Below are positions 12,551 through 27,100 of a DNA stretch of 64,000 nt, piece after piece. Under the pieces are notes generated by a model. It worked only from the letters and a program-made list of their open reading frames with translations, was not told the origin of the DNA and searched no databases. The stretch is from assembly GCA_026874595.1 (NCBI GenBank), contig CM049317.1, positions 65,946,618-66,010,617 on the forward strand, written 5' to 3'. Positions within the stretch are counted from its first letter, which is position 1. The number at the start of each line of letters is the position of its first letter. This DNA comes from Sipunculus nudus. Its lineage: Eukaryota > Annelida > Sipuncula > Golfingiida > Sipunculidae. The translations under genes were made by a program, and so were the position numbers.

Positions 12551-13767
12551 TGAACATCTGTTACCTAAGAAAACGTAAACCCCAAGCTATAATGAAAGAT
12601 CACCTGATGTTTTGGTCACATTTTCATTTGATTTTAGACATAATATAATAAATTTTGCTTTCGCACTAAGTGTCAGTTCAGGTGATTGAACAATATGTTG
12701 GTACTCATGTTCCAAGCTTTATAACCACAGTTACTCCATCTGAAGAAATCTTGTACAAATTTCAGCTTAGTATTTACACCTTATGTTCATTGTATGAAAT
12801 ATGTATATGATAAATTTATGAATGGATCCTTTTAAAACTGAAGAACATTCATTAAAAGTACTGGAGACATAATGTGACCTTTCTCTATGAATTTGGTTAA
12901 TCTTATTAAGGTGAATCATTGGGGAGATGTGTATTTTTTCCCATTTTACTTAGATCTGAGTGGATTCCACATCACCTATGAAAAATACTGTTTTCACTTT
13001 ATTTTTCACATATTTTTGCAGACTAAAGATTGGTGGTCTTATGAATTTTGTTACAAGAAACACATTCGACAGTACCATTTAGAAGGTAAGTTCAAAAGTT
13101 AACAGAAAAAAAATAATCCATCCTAACAATAGTGAGAGACTGGTTCTTCTAATGTCCTTGTTAAATGTGTTTTGATTATTTTGGCAGCACCCCCAAGCAT
13201 AAAAAGGAGCGTTTAAAGCATACAAATGTAATAAAACAACAGAAGTGTTCTCTGTTTGTTTTTTGTTGTTCGATAATGGGTCAATCAGGTGTTACCATAT
13301 ATTTGGCCTCCTGTTCACAAAGGAAAAAAAGGTAGATAATTGGTTAATTTGCTTGAATTAGCTGGTCTTTTCTTGGACATAAGAAGCTATTCTGTGTTTT
13401 TTTTTGCCGACTGCTGAGTGTGGGTGTAGTCAATCACCAATGACACAAGGGCCTGTTTGCCCATTGCAGTCTTGCTGTGAATCTTCAAATTCCAGCCTTA
13501 GATGCAGTTTTGTCCTCACAATATATATACTTTACAGTGAATTATGAACATAAGGATATGTATTTCAAGCATCATGCATATTAAGTTTTATTGACACAGT
13601 CATCAAATGGGTGTTTCGGCAAAAAGGAATTGGCAAGGTAGTAGTCGGCATTCTGATTTTTGGCATTCTAGCATGACACCAGGATAAGATACCATTTAGT
13701 TTACCTTATTTGTTTGTTTTTAGTGTCATTGTTAAGGAAAATATGCCAAAGTAATTGCACAGGTTTG

Positions 13768-13859
<92 letters not shown>

Positions 13860-15155
13860 TGAAAACTGGTCTAACGGACACCTCACTTAGGAGGACAACT
13901 GTCTATAAAGGACAAGATAGTGAAGTCCCTTCAAAATTCCCTATATGTTATGTATAAGCGGAACCTCTGAAAGGCGGACACCTCACTACTGGGGACAACG
14001 GACAGCAGATTTTGAACTCAAACCAACATTCCAAGAGTAAATGAACCTGACAAATGCGGACACGATACGCCACCTTCGGCTCACACTGATCACTTGCCTA
14101 GGGCAAAATCAAAGACCACCAGTTCTGTTGTTGTGTCTGGGACTGGAACACAAAGGATTATGCAATCCCCAGTTGTTACCTTAATGCGTGTCCGTGCTCA
14201 TGTCACGAAGTGATGTGCTCCTAAGTTAAACACAGCAAATATGAAGCGATAAACATTGTGTGACTTTACGGTTGATCATTCACACTTTGCGAAGCTGCAT
14301 ATTTTCGCTCGACCGCGGGGTCATTAAGTTGATCAAACGGCTACCGATTACCCATGCGTCCCTGATCTCACCAAACAGTATCTAACTGTAAAATTAGCCA
14401 CTTTGTTATAGCAGGCTGTTTGATATTAATTTATCGGTTTTGCTCAGTATATCTCAATGTAATCTGCTCAGTGTCAAACATCTGCTCGCTCCGTAGCTGC
14501 TTGTCCAATGCCGCCGACCACAAGCTCTTTGGGGTTTGTTTAATCTTGGGTGCCTTCAACATTAAAAATTTAAAACAAATCAAACCAAACAACCATCATC
14601 AAAGAAAGTTTATTTTAGGCTAAAGCTACATTCACTTTAAAAAACAAATGTTCCCAGGTTCGTAGCCATTACAATCTTCACATTATCAACATCATCATTA
14701 TCTTTGAGATTATCGCATTTGGACAGCTGAACAAAGAGAGTTTTAGGCATTGCCGCCAGGTGGCACCACACATACTCCTGGGCGGGAGCTTATGCTATCT
14801 GAGAAAGTCAAGCTTATTCGACTGAGTGAATCAGTGAAAAAGAGCCTACGCGAGCATATGAACATTGTTTTTACATATGTCTTCATAGACTTTACTTCTT
14901 ATATTGTTCACTACTTGAGATAAGTAAAAATAATCTCAATTTGTATATGAATATTGAATGCAGGATGTGTGCATGAACATGTATTACATATACATGAAAT
15001 CTGATATAATACAGTAAACTCGTCCTTGCAGCTGTTCGCTGTCTTTATTTGTAATCCCTCAGTTATCAACCAAGGTCAACCTGCCTAGTAAGGACACCTC
15101 ACTATTAAGGACAAAATGATTAAGTCCCTTGACTGTCCACTTGAAACAGGTTTCA

Positions 15156-15197
<42 letters not shown>

Positions 15198-18100
15198 CCG
15201 GGTTCCCGCAGGGCCTTAAAAAGTCTTATTTTTAATTTTGCATTTTTAAGGCCTTGAAAAGGTCTTTAAAATGCCAGAAATCCTGACATAGGTCTTGAAA
15301 GGTCTTAAATTTGATTTTACCCATCCTGATATAATGAATGTGCACTAACAGTTCGGTGATCAAACATAAGCTTGAGACAGTTTAGAAGTTGCCACGGTTA
15401 CTTGTCAAAGAAAGATCTCCATAGATTCTCAGGACACACTACCATGAGACCAGTCCCAACTTTTAGCGATCTTCAGGGATCTTCAGTAGTTTTAAAGCAC
15501 AGTAGGGCCATTAAAAAATTTATGTATAAAAGGGTTTTAAATTTTCTGTCAACTTGTCTTATAAAAGTCTTAAAAAGGTCTTAAATTTGCTTTGCCAAGA
15601 GGTGCAGGAACCCTGATATATATATATGTTTATTTGTGTATTATCTTTTTCACTGTGTTACCTTTATATAAGTGTACTCTGTGTTTCAGATGGTAAGATT
15701 CAAGGAAATGTCATGTATCTTGGGATGTACGAGAGAGATTATGACTGGAGCAATGTCACTGAGGCTGTAAGTTCATATATGTAGGATTGTATATGTATGA
15801 TAGAATCCATGATTCCTGGTCAGAATATATGGTTCTGGCTCTTGAAAAAAAAAAAACTCATATTTACTGAAGTCAGTTACTTTGTTTTATATTTAAATCA
15901 TACTGGTATTGTTCCACTCATTTTCATTTTTATGAATTCATGAAGTTTATGATTTTGTGTTTCCTTTCATATTCTAATTTTGTAATTCTAATTCATTCAT
16001 CTTGAGACTGAGATACATTCCTGATTCATACTTTATAAAAATAAAAATATTCCTGTAATAAAGGTGTGAGTATTTATACAAATCCTCCTATAAGCTATGT
16101 ACTTGTAATGAGTAAGTCTAAAAGACCTTTTCCAAGATCTTGTGCACTGCCCATATTAGCGGTCTGCAGCATTCAGATCCGGTGGGCCAATATCATAGAA
16201 TTTGTAAAGTTTGTAAAAAAAAAATACAAATTAAAAACAATAGCAAGAATATTACCATTAAATGCAAGTTATCAGTATTAATCATCTTGGTGATAACAAA
16301 ATGTGATTTTATTTGTTAATAAAATGGACTTGCACACCCAGTGTCAGTAATTGTCAACAGATGTCGCCACTGTGCGGGGAAAGGTCTATATTGACACCTG
16401 GAACAGAAGTACAAGCTCTGAAATTATTAACACGCACAAAGTTCTCATCTTTTAACTTTCATTGCAAAAACAACACAGAAAATTAAGGCAGTTAAACAGC
16501 AGGAACAGTACTTTTTAAATTGCAAACAAAAACTACATATTTAAGAAAAATAGAGCTTTTATTAAAAAAATATGTATGATAATAACCCAGAAATTTTATA
16601 ATGTAATGCTGTATTCATGTCCATGTTATTTTAATAAATTGTCCATTGAAGTGGTAATAAACATGATTAAATGAACTTTACTTGCTAATGTGAAATTTGC
16701 ATGTTCAACAAACATCTCCATAGGAGAATTTTTTTATACAGTAAAGCGCTGTTTATATGAAAAACTTGGAGAAAATATTTTTTCAGATTAAAGACTTCAC
16801 TGGATCCACCATAATTGCAAAGTACCTGTCATCAGATATTGACAGACAAAATAATCAAGTTCTCCCAAGATTACCCTTTTTTCTGTCAATTTAATCAATA
16901 TATCATCTGAAATACATTGAAATTATTGCTAATTAATTTGCTACATTACTTATCCATGCTAAGCTGTGTATATTTGCTAAGATTTTGGACAAATTATCAT
17001 ATTTCTGTTCACATTATATTAATTTTAGAGCAACAGTATTTCAGATAAATGGTGTTCGGATAAACAGTGCTCTACTGTATTTACAGATGGCAAAGTCAAA
17101 CGAACACCGTTTGAATCGTTACCACACACAGCAGTACACAAATGGAACAGTATGTGATCTTACTGAGAAGTTAAGAAGAACAGAGGTTCGGGTAAGTAGA
17201 GATTTCTGTAAAGCCCTGTTTTAATACATTATTACACTGAGACAAAGTTATATACTGTAATGGCTTCATATTCCCAAGGTTGAAATTAAGTGACAATGCC
17301 TTTTTGATGGTCCATCAGATTTCTTTGCAATATCTCACCAGAAATCTACATTAAACGTATTTGATTATAAGAATGTATTCATTGATATTATTGTTATCTG
17401 GTACTTGTCATTGTTTTTCTTACCTTACCTCCATTTGTGAATTGATTAACAAAGCAGTTATTATCACTTAAGTTGAATTGATTGATGTATTGATAAAGTA
17501 TGCCTGTAGACCATAGTTACCTTGTACACAAATAAACAGAGAAACATACATATATATAACGAGCATAAACTCTGTCATTCATCACTAATACACTCTTTAT
17601 GCAGCAGTAATACCTTACAGTTGTTCTAGTTCTCCTTCACTTAACCCACTGCTTTGTTTAGCATGTTTTCCGGGGTTCCAACCCCATGACTGTCATAGGG
17701 CCAAGAATCAAGCCAACAAGAGCAGGTGTCACATGTTTAAAATTAGGAGCTGGATGCACACTGCGATACCACGCTCTCATTGGTCTGTTTACAATTCTTT
17801 GCCCATTGCCAGCCCTAGTGGTGAAACTCAGAGAATCTTGCTATTCAAAGCAGCAGTTAAAGCAAAGGAGATATAGAACAACTACAATGTATAACTGCTG
17901 CTCTCACCTCACTGGAAGAGGTCAGAGGAGCCATTAGGACAGTGGTGTGCAAATTTTATGGTGTGTCCATATTAGTGGTAGGATTCGGTTATTTAAGTAT
18001 ACATGATGATTGAAAGTTAAAAATGACCGTTGATTGATCAATATTTAATTATTTCATTTTCCATCTATATTAATGTGAAATATGATGTAAGGAATTATAT

Positions 18101-21100
18101 CTTAAATATTGGCCAAGTAAATTCAGTCAAACCTGACTGTAAGTCACACTTGAAGATCAGGGTTGTTGATACTTATTCGTTGTACAAAGTAAAGTTTTCA
18201 TGCTGTTTGCTATTTTGTGCCCCATCTTTCTTATAGAATAAGAATATTTTACAGGGATAATGTGACTTCTTGGATTTGCATATATAACCATTTAATGATC
18301 AATTATGCAAAAGAGATTTGATTTATCAATTATGAAAGAAAACAACCAATCATTGATATAATTGATTAATTGGCACACCACTAGTCCATATATATGACAT
18401 CTGTACGCATGAACAGTTTCAGTGCGAGGAAGGCCACAGTGACTATGTAAACCGCGTGGACGAGCCCGAGACTTGTGTGTACATCCTCACCGTACACACC
18501 AGTAAGGTGTGTCATCATCCGTTCCTCAAGCCACCCTCCGCTCATAAACCTGTCCCGATCAGCTGCAGCCCCGTCGTCACAGAGGAACAATACCAGATGT
18601 ACATTGAGGAGAAGCAAGGTGAGGATGCTGATGTTTACATGTATTAACTTAAGACATTAAACATACAGTGTATTCAGGGTTCCCTTTATAATCAAATCTG
18701 CATTATATGTGCTGTTTGAAAGCAGAATATCCACATGCTTGACAAATGACACATCAGGAAACCTAGTTGCCAGCTCCAGATTACGGCATTGCACTCATAG
18801 TGTTGTAAAGAGGGGTCCCAAAACATAAATGGTAGTGTTTGCGCTTGCATAGATAATTATGTGGCAGACACCTGAAAAAACAAAACCAATATAGAAAATG
18901 TGATTCAAGTAATTTCAACCTTAAAGCCCTTAAATTGAAATTTAAGTGTTGTCTTCAGTATGTCTTCTTAATTACTTTCTAGGCATGAGGTCTGTTTCTG
19001 GCATTTTTATTACTATTTCAGTTGCTTTACAGTCAACATTATTGTTTTATTTCACTGTCTGTTATTGTTATTGTTTTGCTTACAACAACTGTTACTAATT
19101 ACATGAAAAAGTGGTTGCAGTTCTCTTTTTTGCTAAAGAAGTCACTGGGATGTGTATTTGTTTATCTGTTACCATGGATATAACAAAGCTGTAACAGACC
19201 TTTTCCACCACACTAGTGACACCTGTTGGTGACTACTAACACTTAGTGTTCAGGTCCATAATATCATCAAAGAAAGATTGTAATTATCCTCATCCTAACC
19301 TTTTACTACTCAGGGTCACTAAAGGACACTCAAGATCAGCATCAGCAGTCCCTTGATTTTCTAAATTTAACAGTAACCTAATGCCAACCTTCTCTGTAGT
19401 AACTTTTGAAAAAAGGGTAAAAATGCAACAAAAGCTGAGTAAGATGATGACTGTAATGTAAATATAAAGACTATAATTTATCACAATTTCATCAAAACAG
19501 TAAATAGTTAAAGACAAACATTCCTGATGGAGTTTTTGGATGCTACACTCATCACACCATGGTCATACATGGTTATATAGTCATTCTAGATCTCCTTCGC
19601 ATAAACTGCCGCTTTGTATAGCAAGGTTATCTGGGTTTCAGCACTAGGGCTGGCACAGGGCCAAAAATTGTAATCAAACCAATGGGAGTATGGTATCAAG
19701 TTGTGCATCCAACTCCAAGTTTCAAACCCTAACACCCCACTCTCATTGGTTTGTTTGATGCATAGTGCAATACCACCCTCACTTCAGCCTGATTGCAGTT
19801 ATTGGCCTTGTACCAGCTCTGGTGTAGAAACCCTGTAAAACTTGCTGCTTTACAAAGCAGCGGTTAAAGCAAAGGAGATCTGGAATGACTGCAGTGTATC
19901 ACGGCGTGTAAGGTGTGTTCTTGGATGTATCTTGTATTAAAAACCACAGACAAACATTAAAAAGTGCCCATACTTGTGGAAAAGGTCTGTTATTTATTGT
20001 TGTTGCTTTTTCTGATCTGTATCATCTCTTTTTCTATGTCTCTCCTTTTCCCTGTCTTTCTGTCTCATAGAAAGCGAGAAGAAAAGCTTGGAAAGACGAG
20101 CACATGAAGCCAATATACTGAAATTCTTAGACACAGGTACCGCATTCAGAGCATACATCATCCTGTAATATAAGTTAATCAGACTGACCATAGGCAAGTA
20201 AATGACACGCTTTCTCTGGATATGTGCTGATGTGCTCTAAGGGCTCAGAACTGTTTCCCCAAGTTTGTTTTGGACATTTAACCCTTTCACATACAAAACG
20301 GGTTTAAAAAGTTTTGATCAATGGGGAATGATCAAATTGGTCTCAAACCGTTTATGTAATCACAAAGGCATCAAGCATAAGGGCAGGAGATGTGCATTTT
20401 ATATAGGTATAAACAATATAACAGGATGCTGACACAAGCATTAACACTTGCACTGTGGCCAAGTTTTCTGCTTGAAAACTAGGTCTAAATGGTTTTGTAT
20501 GCAAATTGAGTGTTCACACAGCACTTTCACAAAGTGGATAATTCAATTTGCTTTGGAAATGGTTTGAAAACACCTCCTGAGCAGGATTTTAAATGTTTTG
20601 GGCAAAACGCTTTGGATTCCTGTGTTAATGCTCAATTAGCATTAAAAACAGTTTGAAACCAGTTTGCATTTGCCTATTAAAGGGGTAGTTTTTTAGTTTA
20701 TCCTTAATATTACCTACACTGTTGCAGTGGAACCACTCTACATGCACATTTTCTCAACACTAAGAATATTCTTTATAACCTGGTGTATAAATACCTTGCA
20801 ATTTTCCAAAATCTGATTGAATTTAAGATTTTAAAATTAAGATTTTAAAAACAATTTATTTGTTTTATATATATTTCAACATTTAGTCAGTATTTCTCTG
20901 CCATTTTTTATTTAAAAAATTCCATTTTCAACTCTTGGGGTTCCAAGTATATGCTCTATAATGCATGGTTTTTTTTTTTTATTTTTTGCACATCTTCAGT
21001 GGAAGTCCTCTTACAGGTGAAAATTTAAGATTACTTTATTTATATACATTTCAAACCTTAAGACCTTATTAAATAATAATTTTGAAAGTTCACATCCCAA

Positions 21101-24100
21101 ATAGAAGGGGGTGGGGTAGAGTTACCCATATATGATCACAGTATTCTTTGCCCATTTCCTAGTCATCTGATTTGTACTGGCACAGACCTTGTTTCAAATA
21201 AAGTTTCCTCAATTTTCTTATGTTAATGAAGAAACACCCTAACACTTAATAAAAAAAGTATCTTTGTAAAATTAGTCATTTACTTGCCTATTTTCTATTA
21301 CAGAGTTTGGATTTGCTGCGTAAAGTACATTTTAACACTTTGACTATTGAAGTTTCAGAAATCTAATGATAGACTTAGGTTGCAACACCATAAGTGAACA
21401 ATATATGGTGGATTCTTTAAATTGAATCACAAATTATGTTCCTTTTGGATTGCTAACATTTGTAATAACAATCGGAGAGTTTGAATTATATCGTACATCA
21501 AATGTACAGGATTCTAGTTGAGGGGGTTCGGGTAAACAGCAGCCAAAATGATACTAATTGGTTGTTTTAACCTTGACACAGGTGACTGGGTGATACTTGA
21601 ACCATGATAATCCAGCCTGTTGTAAAACAAAATTGCAAAGCTTGGCATTAACACAACATCTTGGTCATTTTAAATGTAATTACCCTTTGATTGTAATACC
21701 AAACACAGTGATGAATGTTTATGTTTATATAAATTATGTTAAAAAAAATTTCATAATTTATTTGTACTCATTTTAAACCCCCCATTTCTTTTATTATACT
21801 ACTGTAGATAGTATTGTGTGGATTTGTGCAAATTTTGTTAATTCAGCATTTACCAAAGGGGAATTTTTATGATGACATAAAAATATTCTCTGACTTATTA
21901 CCATATTTAATTCTCAAATATTATCATCATGCTCTTGTTGCTCCTCAGCAAGGATGTTAATTTAATGATATGTCTTCACTTCATACCTTAAGTGGGATAT
22001 TAAGAATTTTCCTGTCTTTAAACATCATGAAAGTGTCAATATTTCAACATAAATGTGTTGTTTTCTGTGAAATTCTCTTTTCTGATAATTGCAAACAACT
22101 GTTAAGAACATTTGATTGAAAACTAATATATTAGATGACACACCCACATGGAGCCACATTTTATTTTTTCATACTTTCACTTAAATTACCCTTAAAATTG
22201 CAGTTTAATCAATTATTGATATTGTTAAGCTATATCTGCTTTCTCATTTGAAGATTTTTTTAAAATCAAAGATAAGTTTGATTTCTTACTAAAATGAGCT
22301 TTAATATATCAGAATTATCCATGGCTACATTCCCAGGTCACTTGTTATCAGGTGATGTGAAAATAGCTGGACATATCGTGGGGTGGGGGTGGGACTGTCT
22401 ATATTTACAGCCTCTTTTCTCTGTTGTTTCAACCAGACTTAAAATTATGCCAAATTTTGGTCAGAATGTCCTATGAGTTTATTAGTTAATATAGATGATC
22501 AGATAATCAATGCTTGTAGGCTGTTTATTTTTATATAATATGCTTTTAGTTTTAGCAGCATAAGCATGAAAGTGTTAGTGCTGGTGTTAATTTAAGTTCA
22601 GATAAATATGGCACATAATATATTAACACTGTTGGGCCTGTTATCTAATGCTGCACATCTACTGTAGTTCATTAATAGTGTTAAGTTACATATCAGTTCT
22701 GCTGCTACAGATGGCTTGAACTTTCTGTTTTAGAAAAGAATCTGATTTCCATTTTTATATTTTGCCATGTCCATGCTTTGTGGGCACTGTGATAATGAAT
22801 ATTAATTCAAACAAAACATTATTATTATCATTTAAAAAACAAAGTAGATTTTGCTTTCCTCTATTTCACATTTCAGCCAATCATATTCAGTTAGTCCAGA
22901 TCAGTTTATTCATTGTTTCCTATATCATAGCACATCCTGGTTGCTGTAAATATACTTTTATAAGGGAATACCATACATGATGTTTAATTTCAAAGCAAAC
23001 CCAGCTGTAACAGCAAATGATGCAGTTGAGACAAAAGTCGCAGAAACTCCCGTTGATACAGAATCTGAAGCATCCTCTGACAAAGTTAAAGATGAGGAGG
23101 ATGAAGAGGAAGATGTAGAAGATCAGGAAGATGAATCAGCAGCAGCAGCAGAAGAAGATGCTGCAGATAAATCTCAGGAGGCCAGGGATGCTGATGAAGC
23201 AGGACTTGATGTTAAAGATGCAGATCAGTCTTGGGATGAAGCAGCCACCACTTTGTCTAAGCTGATGCTGAATACTTTTGCTGAAAGTCTCAGTCAGCTA
23301 CAGAAGCAGCTGGAAGATGCTGGGGACAAAGAAGAAGATGAAGATGATGAAGACAATGATGATGATGAAGAAAATGTCTCAGACTCAGCAGAAAAGGATG
23401 ATGGTAATTTTCTCTTTTTTTTTGCATCTCTTGGGAAAAAAATTCCCTTTTTCATCTGTTTCATATTTCTTCACCTTGTCTTTTTTCTCTGTTGGAGATC
23501 TTTTTCCATCTCATATATTTTGGAATGATTTCTTTTTTTTTTGTCTGTTTGAAATAATTATCCTTTTGTCATCTGTTGGAATTTCTTATTCTTACTTTTA
23601 AACATCTTTCTTGAACTTTCATTTTGCCTGCTTGTTGTAAATATCTTATAGTTTATGTTAGCTGGGCAATTTCAGATTTATATCCTCAAACAACATGATA
23701 CATTATTATTAACAACTTCTCAAAGTGTACTTTAATTATTCATATTCATTAATGTACAGTTTTGCAAACTTGTGTGTCATTTCTTCAGTTCTCTTGTTTG
23801 TTTATGATGTATAGGTGAATTAGTCAACCTGGATGACCAGGTTTGAAATAGTGGTATAGTAGAGGTATATAGTCATGACCAGTAGTTGAAATTAGTATAA
23901 CAGTTGCTTACTGCATTACCTGGCACATAACCTCCCTACTTGTTCTGTAGTTATCAAAGGTGATGGTGAGCTGGTATAGATATGATATCTGTAAATAGAT
24001 TGCACTGCTATATCTTTAAACTAAAGCATGCCTGTTACATTCATGTAGGAAGCTAAACTGATGACACAATATATTATAGCAGAGCTATATATATAAGATC

Positions 24101-27100
24101 TACCAATTGTTTGCCATAAACAAACGATGTTTTTATTAATAAGATTATGTGCACATAATAATTCACATAATAATGGTTATAATCTGCATACTGATCTTTT
24201 ATTTTGTGAGATAGCAAAAATGGAACCCTTGGGAAACATGGAAAATGTGAAAATCAAAAAATAACCCTGCGAATATGAAAGCTACCACAGTATTAGGGGA
24301 GGGCAGTTTATCACACATGGCTGTATTCGATTCTGCAAAAGCATACCCTTTAAAATTTGGCATTATTAAAAATAAAATTCATGTAAGCTTAAGAATTTTT
24401 TTTTTTTTTTTAATATTGAGAATTGCCAAAATTTATTAACATCTACAGTCTGGCAAGTATAACAAGGTTTGATTTTGGATTATATTTACAGTTGGTAAGA
24501 AAAGCTCATCTTCAAGTTCCTCCAGCATCTTAGATAAGAACAAGATGCAGATGCAACTGGATCTGAAACTGATCAAGGATCCAGTCAAGTTGAGGAAGCA
24601 CATAAACAAGTTACTCGTGGAGAAACAGAAAGAATTAGGGAGGAGGCTGGCTCAACTGAAAGAAGGAACCACTGACAAGGGTTATTAATATGATGTTATA
24701 TATGTGTGTTGTTTATTAACATGGGTATGCCGTACCTTCATTTAGTTGTGTTATTTTTGTTGACACACCACATCACCATATACAGTTTACCTTCAGTCAT
24801 TTGCCACCCAATCATTCACCAAATTTACTGACTGCCAACTAATGTCAAAGTCATTTGCAAGATGCACTATTTGCCAGCCACTGTGTGTTGTGCTGTCATG
24901 TAATTTGATTATGATTGTTCACCACATTCCGGGGCTGAGACACGTGGTAATAAGGAAAAAAATTGGGTTCTCAGGTACCAAGCATCAGGTTTTTCTTTTG
25001 ATTTAGAAATTTACTGATTTTGAGCTCCAGCCATGTTGATCCCTGATCATAAAAATATTGTACACCAATATTTATACTTAAACGGTGAGAAATTATTGCC
25101 TTCCCCCACTGAATAAAAAAGTGTCTGAAATCCCAGTCATTGATTTGCTTCATCATGCATGTTGCCACTGGCATACTGAAGTACTCCAGTGTTTCGTCTT
25201 TGATTTATTCCTCAGCTTTAGGCCATACCTTTATGGTATAAATGATAGACATGTATACAAGTTTCAAATTCTCTGAGTTGACAATAAATCTTTTGCATGC
25301 ATGATTTCTTCCCCCAACTTTGTTTACCCTGTTGATTCATATTTTAGCATTCAAGATTTTTCATGTATAGTGTACACTTTTGTATCAGTTCATCTTTAAT
25401 AGGGGCTGGAATTTTCTGTTTTAGAAAAGAATCTGTATTCCATTTTAATTTTTTGCCAGTGCATGTTTCCTTTTTATTTGGTGAGGGGCAGGCTGATTTT
25501 TTTCTGTCATGATCCTTTGATTAACTTTGATTAATTACTTGCTTGGTTAGTGTTGGCAGTGTTGCTATGTGTCCACCTGATTTTTGTGGTTTATGTACAT
25601 AACTTTGTTTACCCTGTTGATTCATATTTTAGCATTCAAGATTTTTCATGTATAGTGTACACTTTTGTATCAGTTCATCTTTAATAGGGGCTGGAATTTT
25701 CTGTTTTAGAAAAGAATCTGTATTCCATTTTAATTTTTTGCCAGTGCATGTTTCCTTTTTATTTGGTGTGGGGCAGGCTGATTTTTTTCTGTCATGATCC
25801 TTTGATTAACTTTGATTAATTACTTGCTTGGTTAGTGTTGGCAGTGTTGCTATGTGTCCACCTGATTTTTGTGGTTTATGTACATAATGGTTATTAATAT
25901 TTAAATTTCATTTCCATAACTGTAAAATGTTTTTTCGGTGTTTTACCAGTATCTGTTCAGAGTAATACATTGTCTATTCTGTAATGATCCACCTTCTGAT
26001 TGTCAGTAACAGATGAGTTTCTTTCTGTCCTAATTTTCCATATTTTCCTTGTTTAAATAACCATATTTGGAAATGTAATGTTTTAGTGTAAACTTTACCA
26101 AACTGTATGATAGATGTAATATTAAAGCATTAAATGTATATATAGCTTGCCCTCAATCCTTTGGTGCATCTTTATGTAACATTTCTATATCTACATACCA
26201 AGTATCAATCAAGTATCTCAAACAAATATTTTAGCACTTACATTAACAGATAGGTCATTATGGAGACACTGTTTTTTGTTAATGAAAAGCTGATATGAGG
26301 ATCTGAGTAGAATACAGCTTCCATAAGCCTGCTTTACTGCTGCAGAGGCTTATGATGCAGTGCTTTTGCTGTAACATACATTTTAACCCATCATGTGTGA
26401 TTTCCACAAACCCTGTTGTTTAAGACAACAGGCACATGTATTTATGAAAATTCTTTTATGTATATGTTTTGTGTCTTTCTTTTACAGGCAAACTTGAAGG
26501 CGAGGAAGATGTTCCAAAAACAGAGAAGTAGGTTCACATTATTTACATGATTTCAATACATAAAATAGTCATGGTAATATTATTAACGGGCCATCATATC
26601 TGTGAAATGCAATTTCTAAATCCCAGTTTTCATTCAACTTGGGATCAGATCATTACTTTTTTAGCTCAGCTGACTGTAAGTCATCTGAGCTTTAGCAATC
26701 ACTCTTTGTCCGTCGTCCGTCCCGTCGTCCAGTCGTCTGTCCGTTAACAGGGCAAAAATTGTAACTGCTGGACCTGGAATCTTGTAACTTAAAATTCTCA
26801 GAGGTCCATGAAAAATCTCCTTGGAAACCAGAAATTAGGTCTCTGTTACCCATATCCTTCGAGCTATAGGGCCCCAAAGTACCCCCCAGAATAGTCAAAA
26901 ATTACAAACAAAAACTTAAAAATCTCATTAACTACATCACTGATGGTCATGATTTTTGGCATACATATTGATCATGTGATGTTCCATCAGTTCCTGCAGA
27001 CTGGTGGCGCCACCTGTATTTTTCCATTTTTTACGAATTTTTTTTTCTATTTTTGATACCTTTAAAATAAATGTTAACACCTGTTAACAGAGCACAAATC

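Noticed and set aside
22977-23528. 183-codon frame as a stand-alone acidic protein
   Set aside because: It is OS9 exon g extended into introns; the Met and the F-rich tail are intronic.
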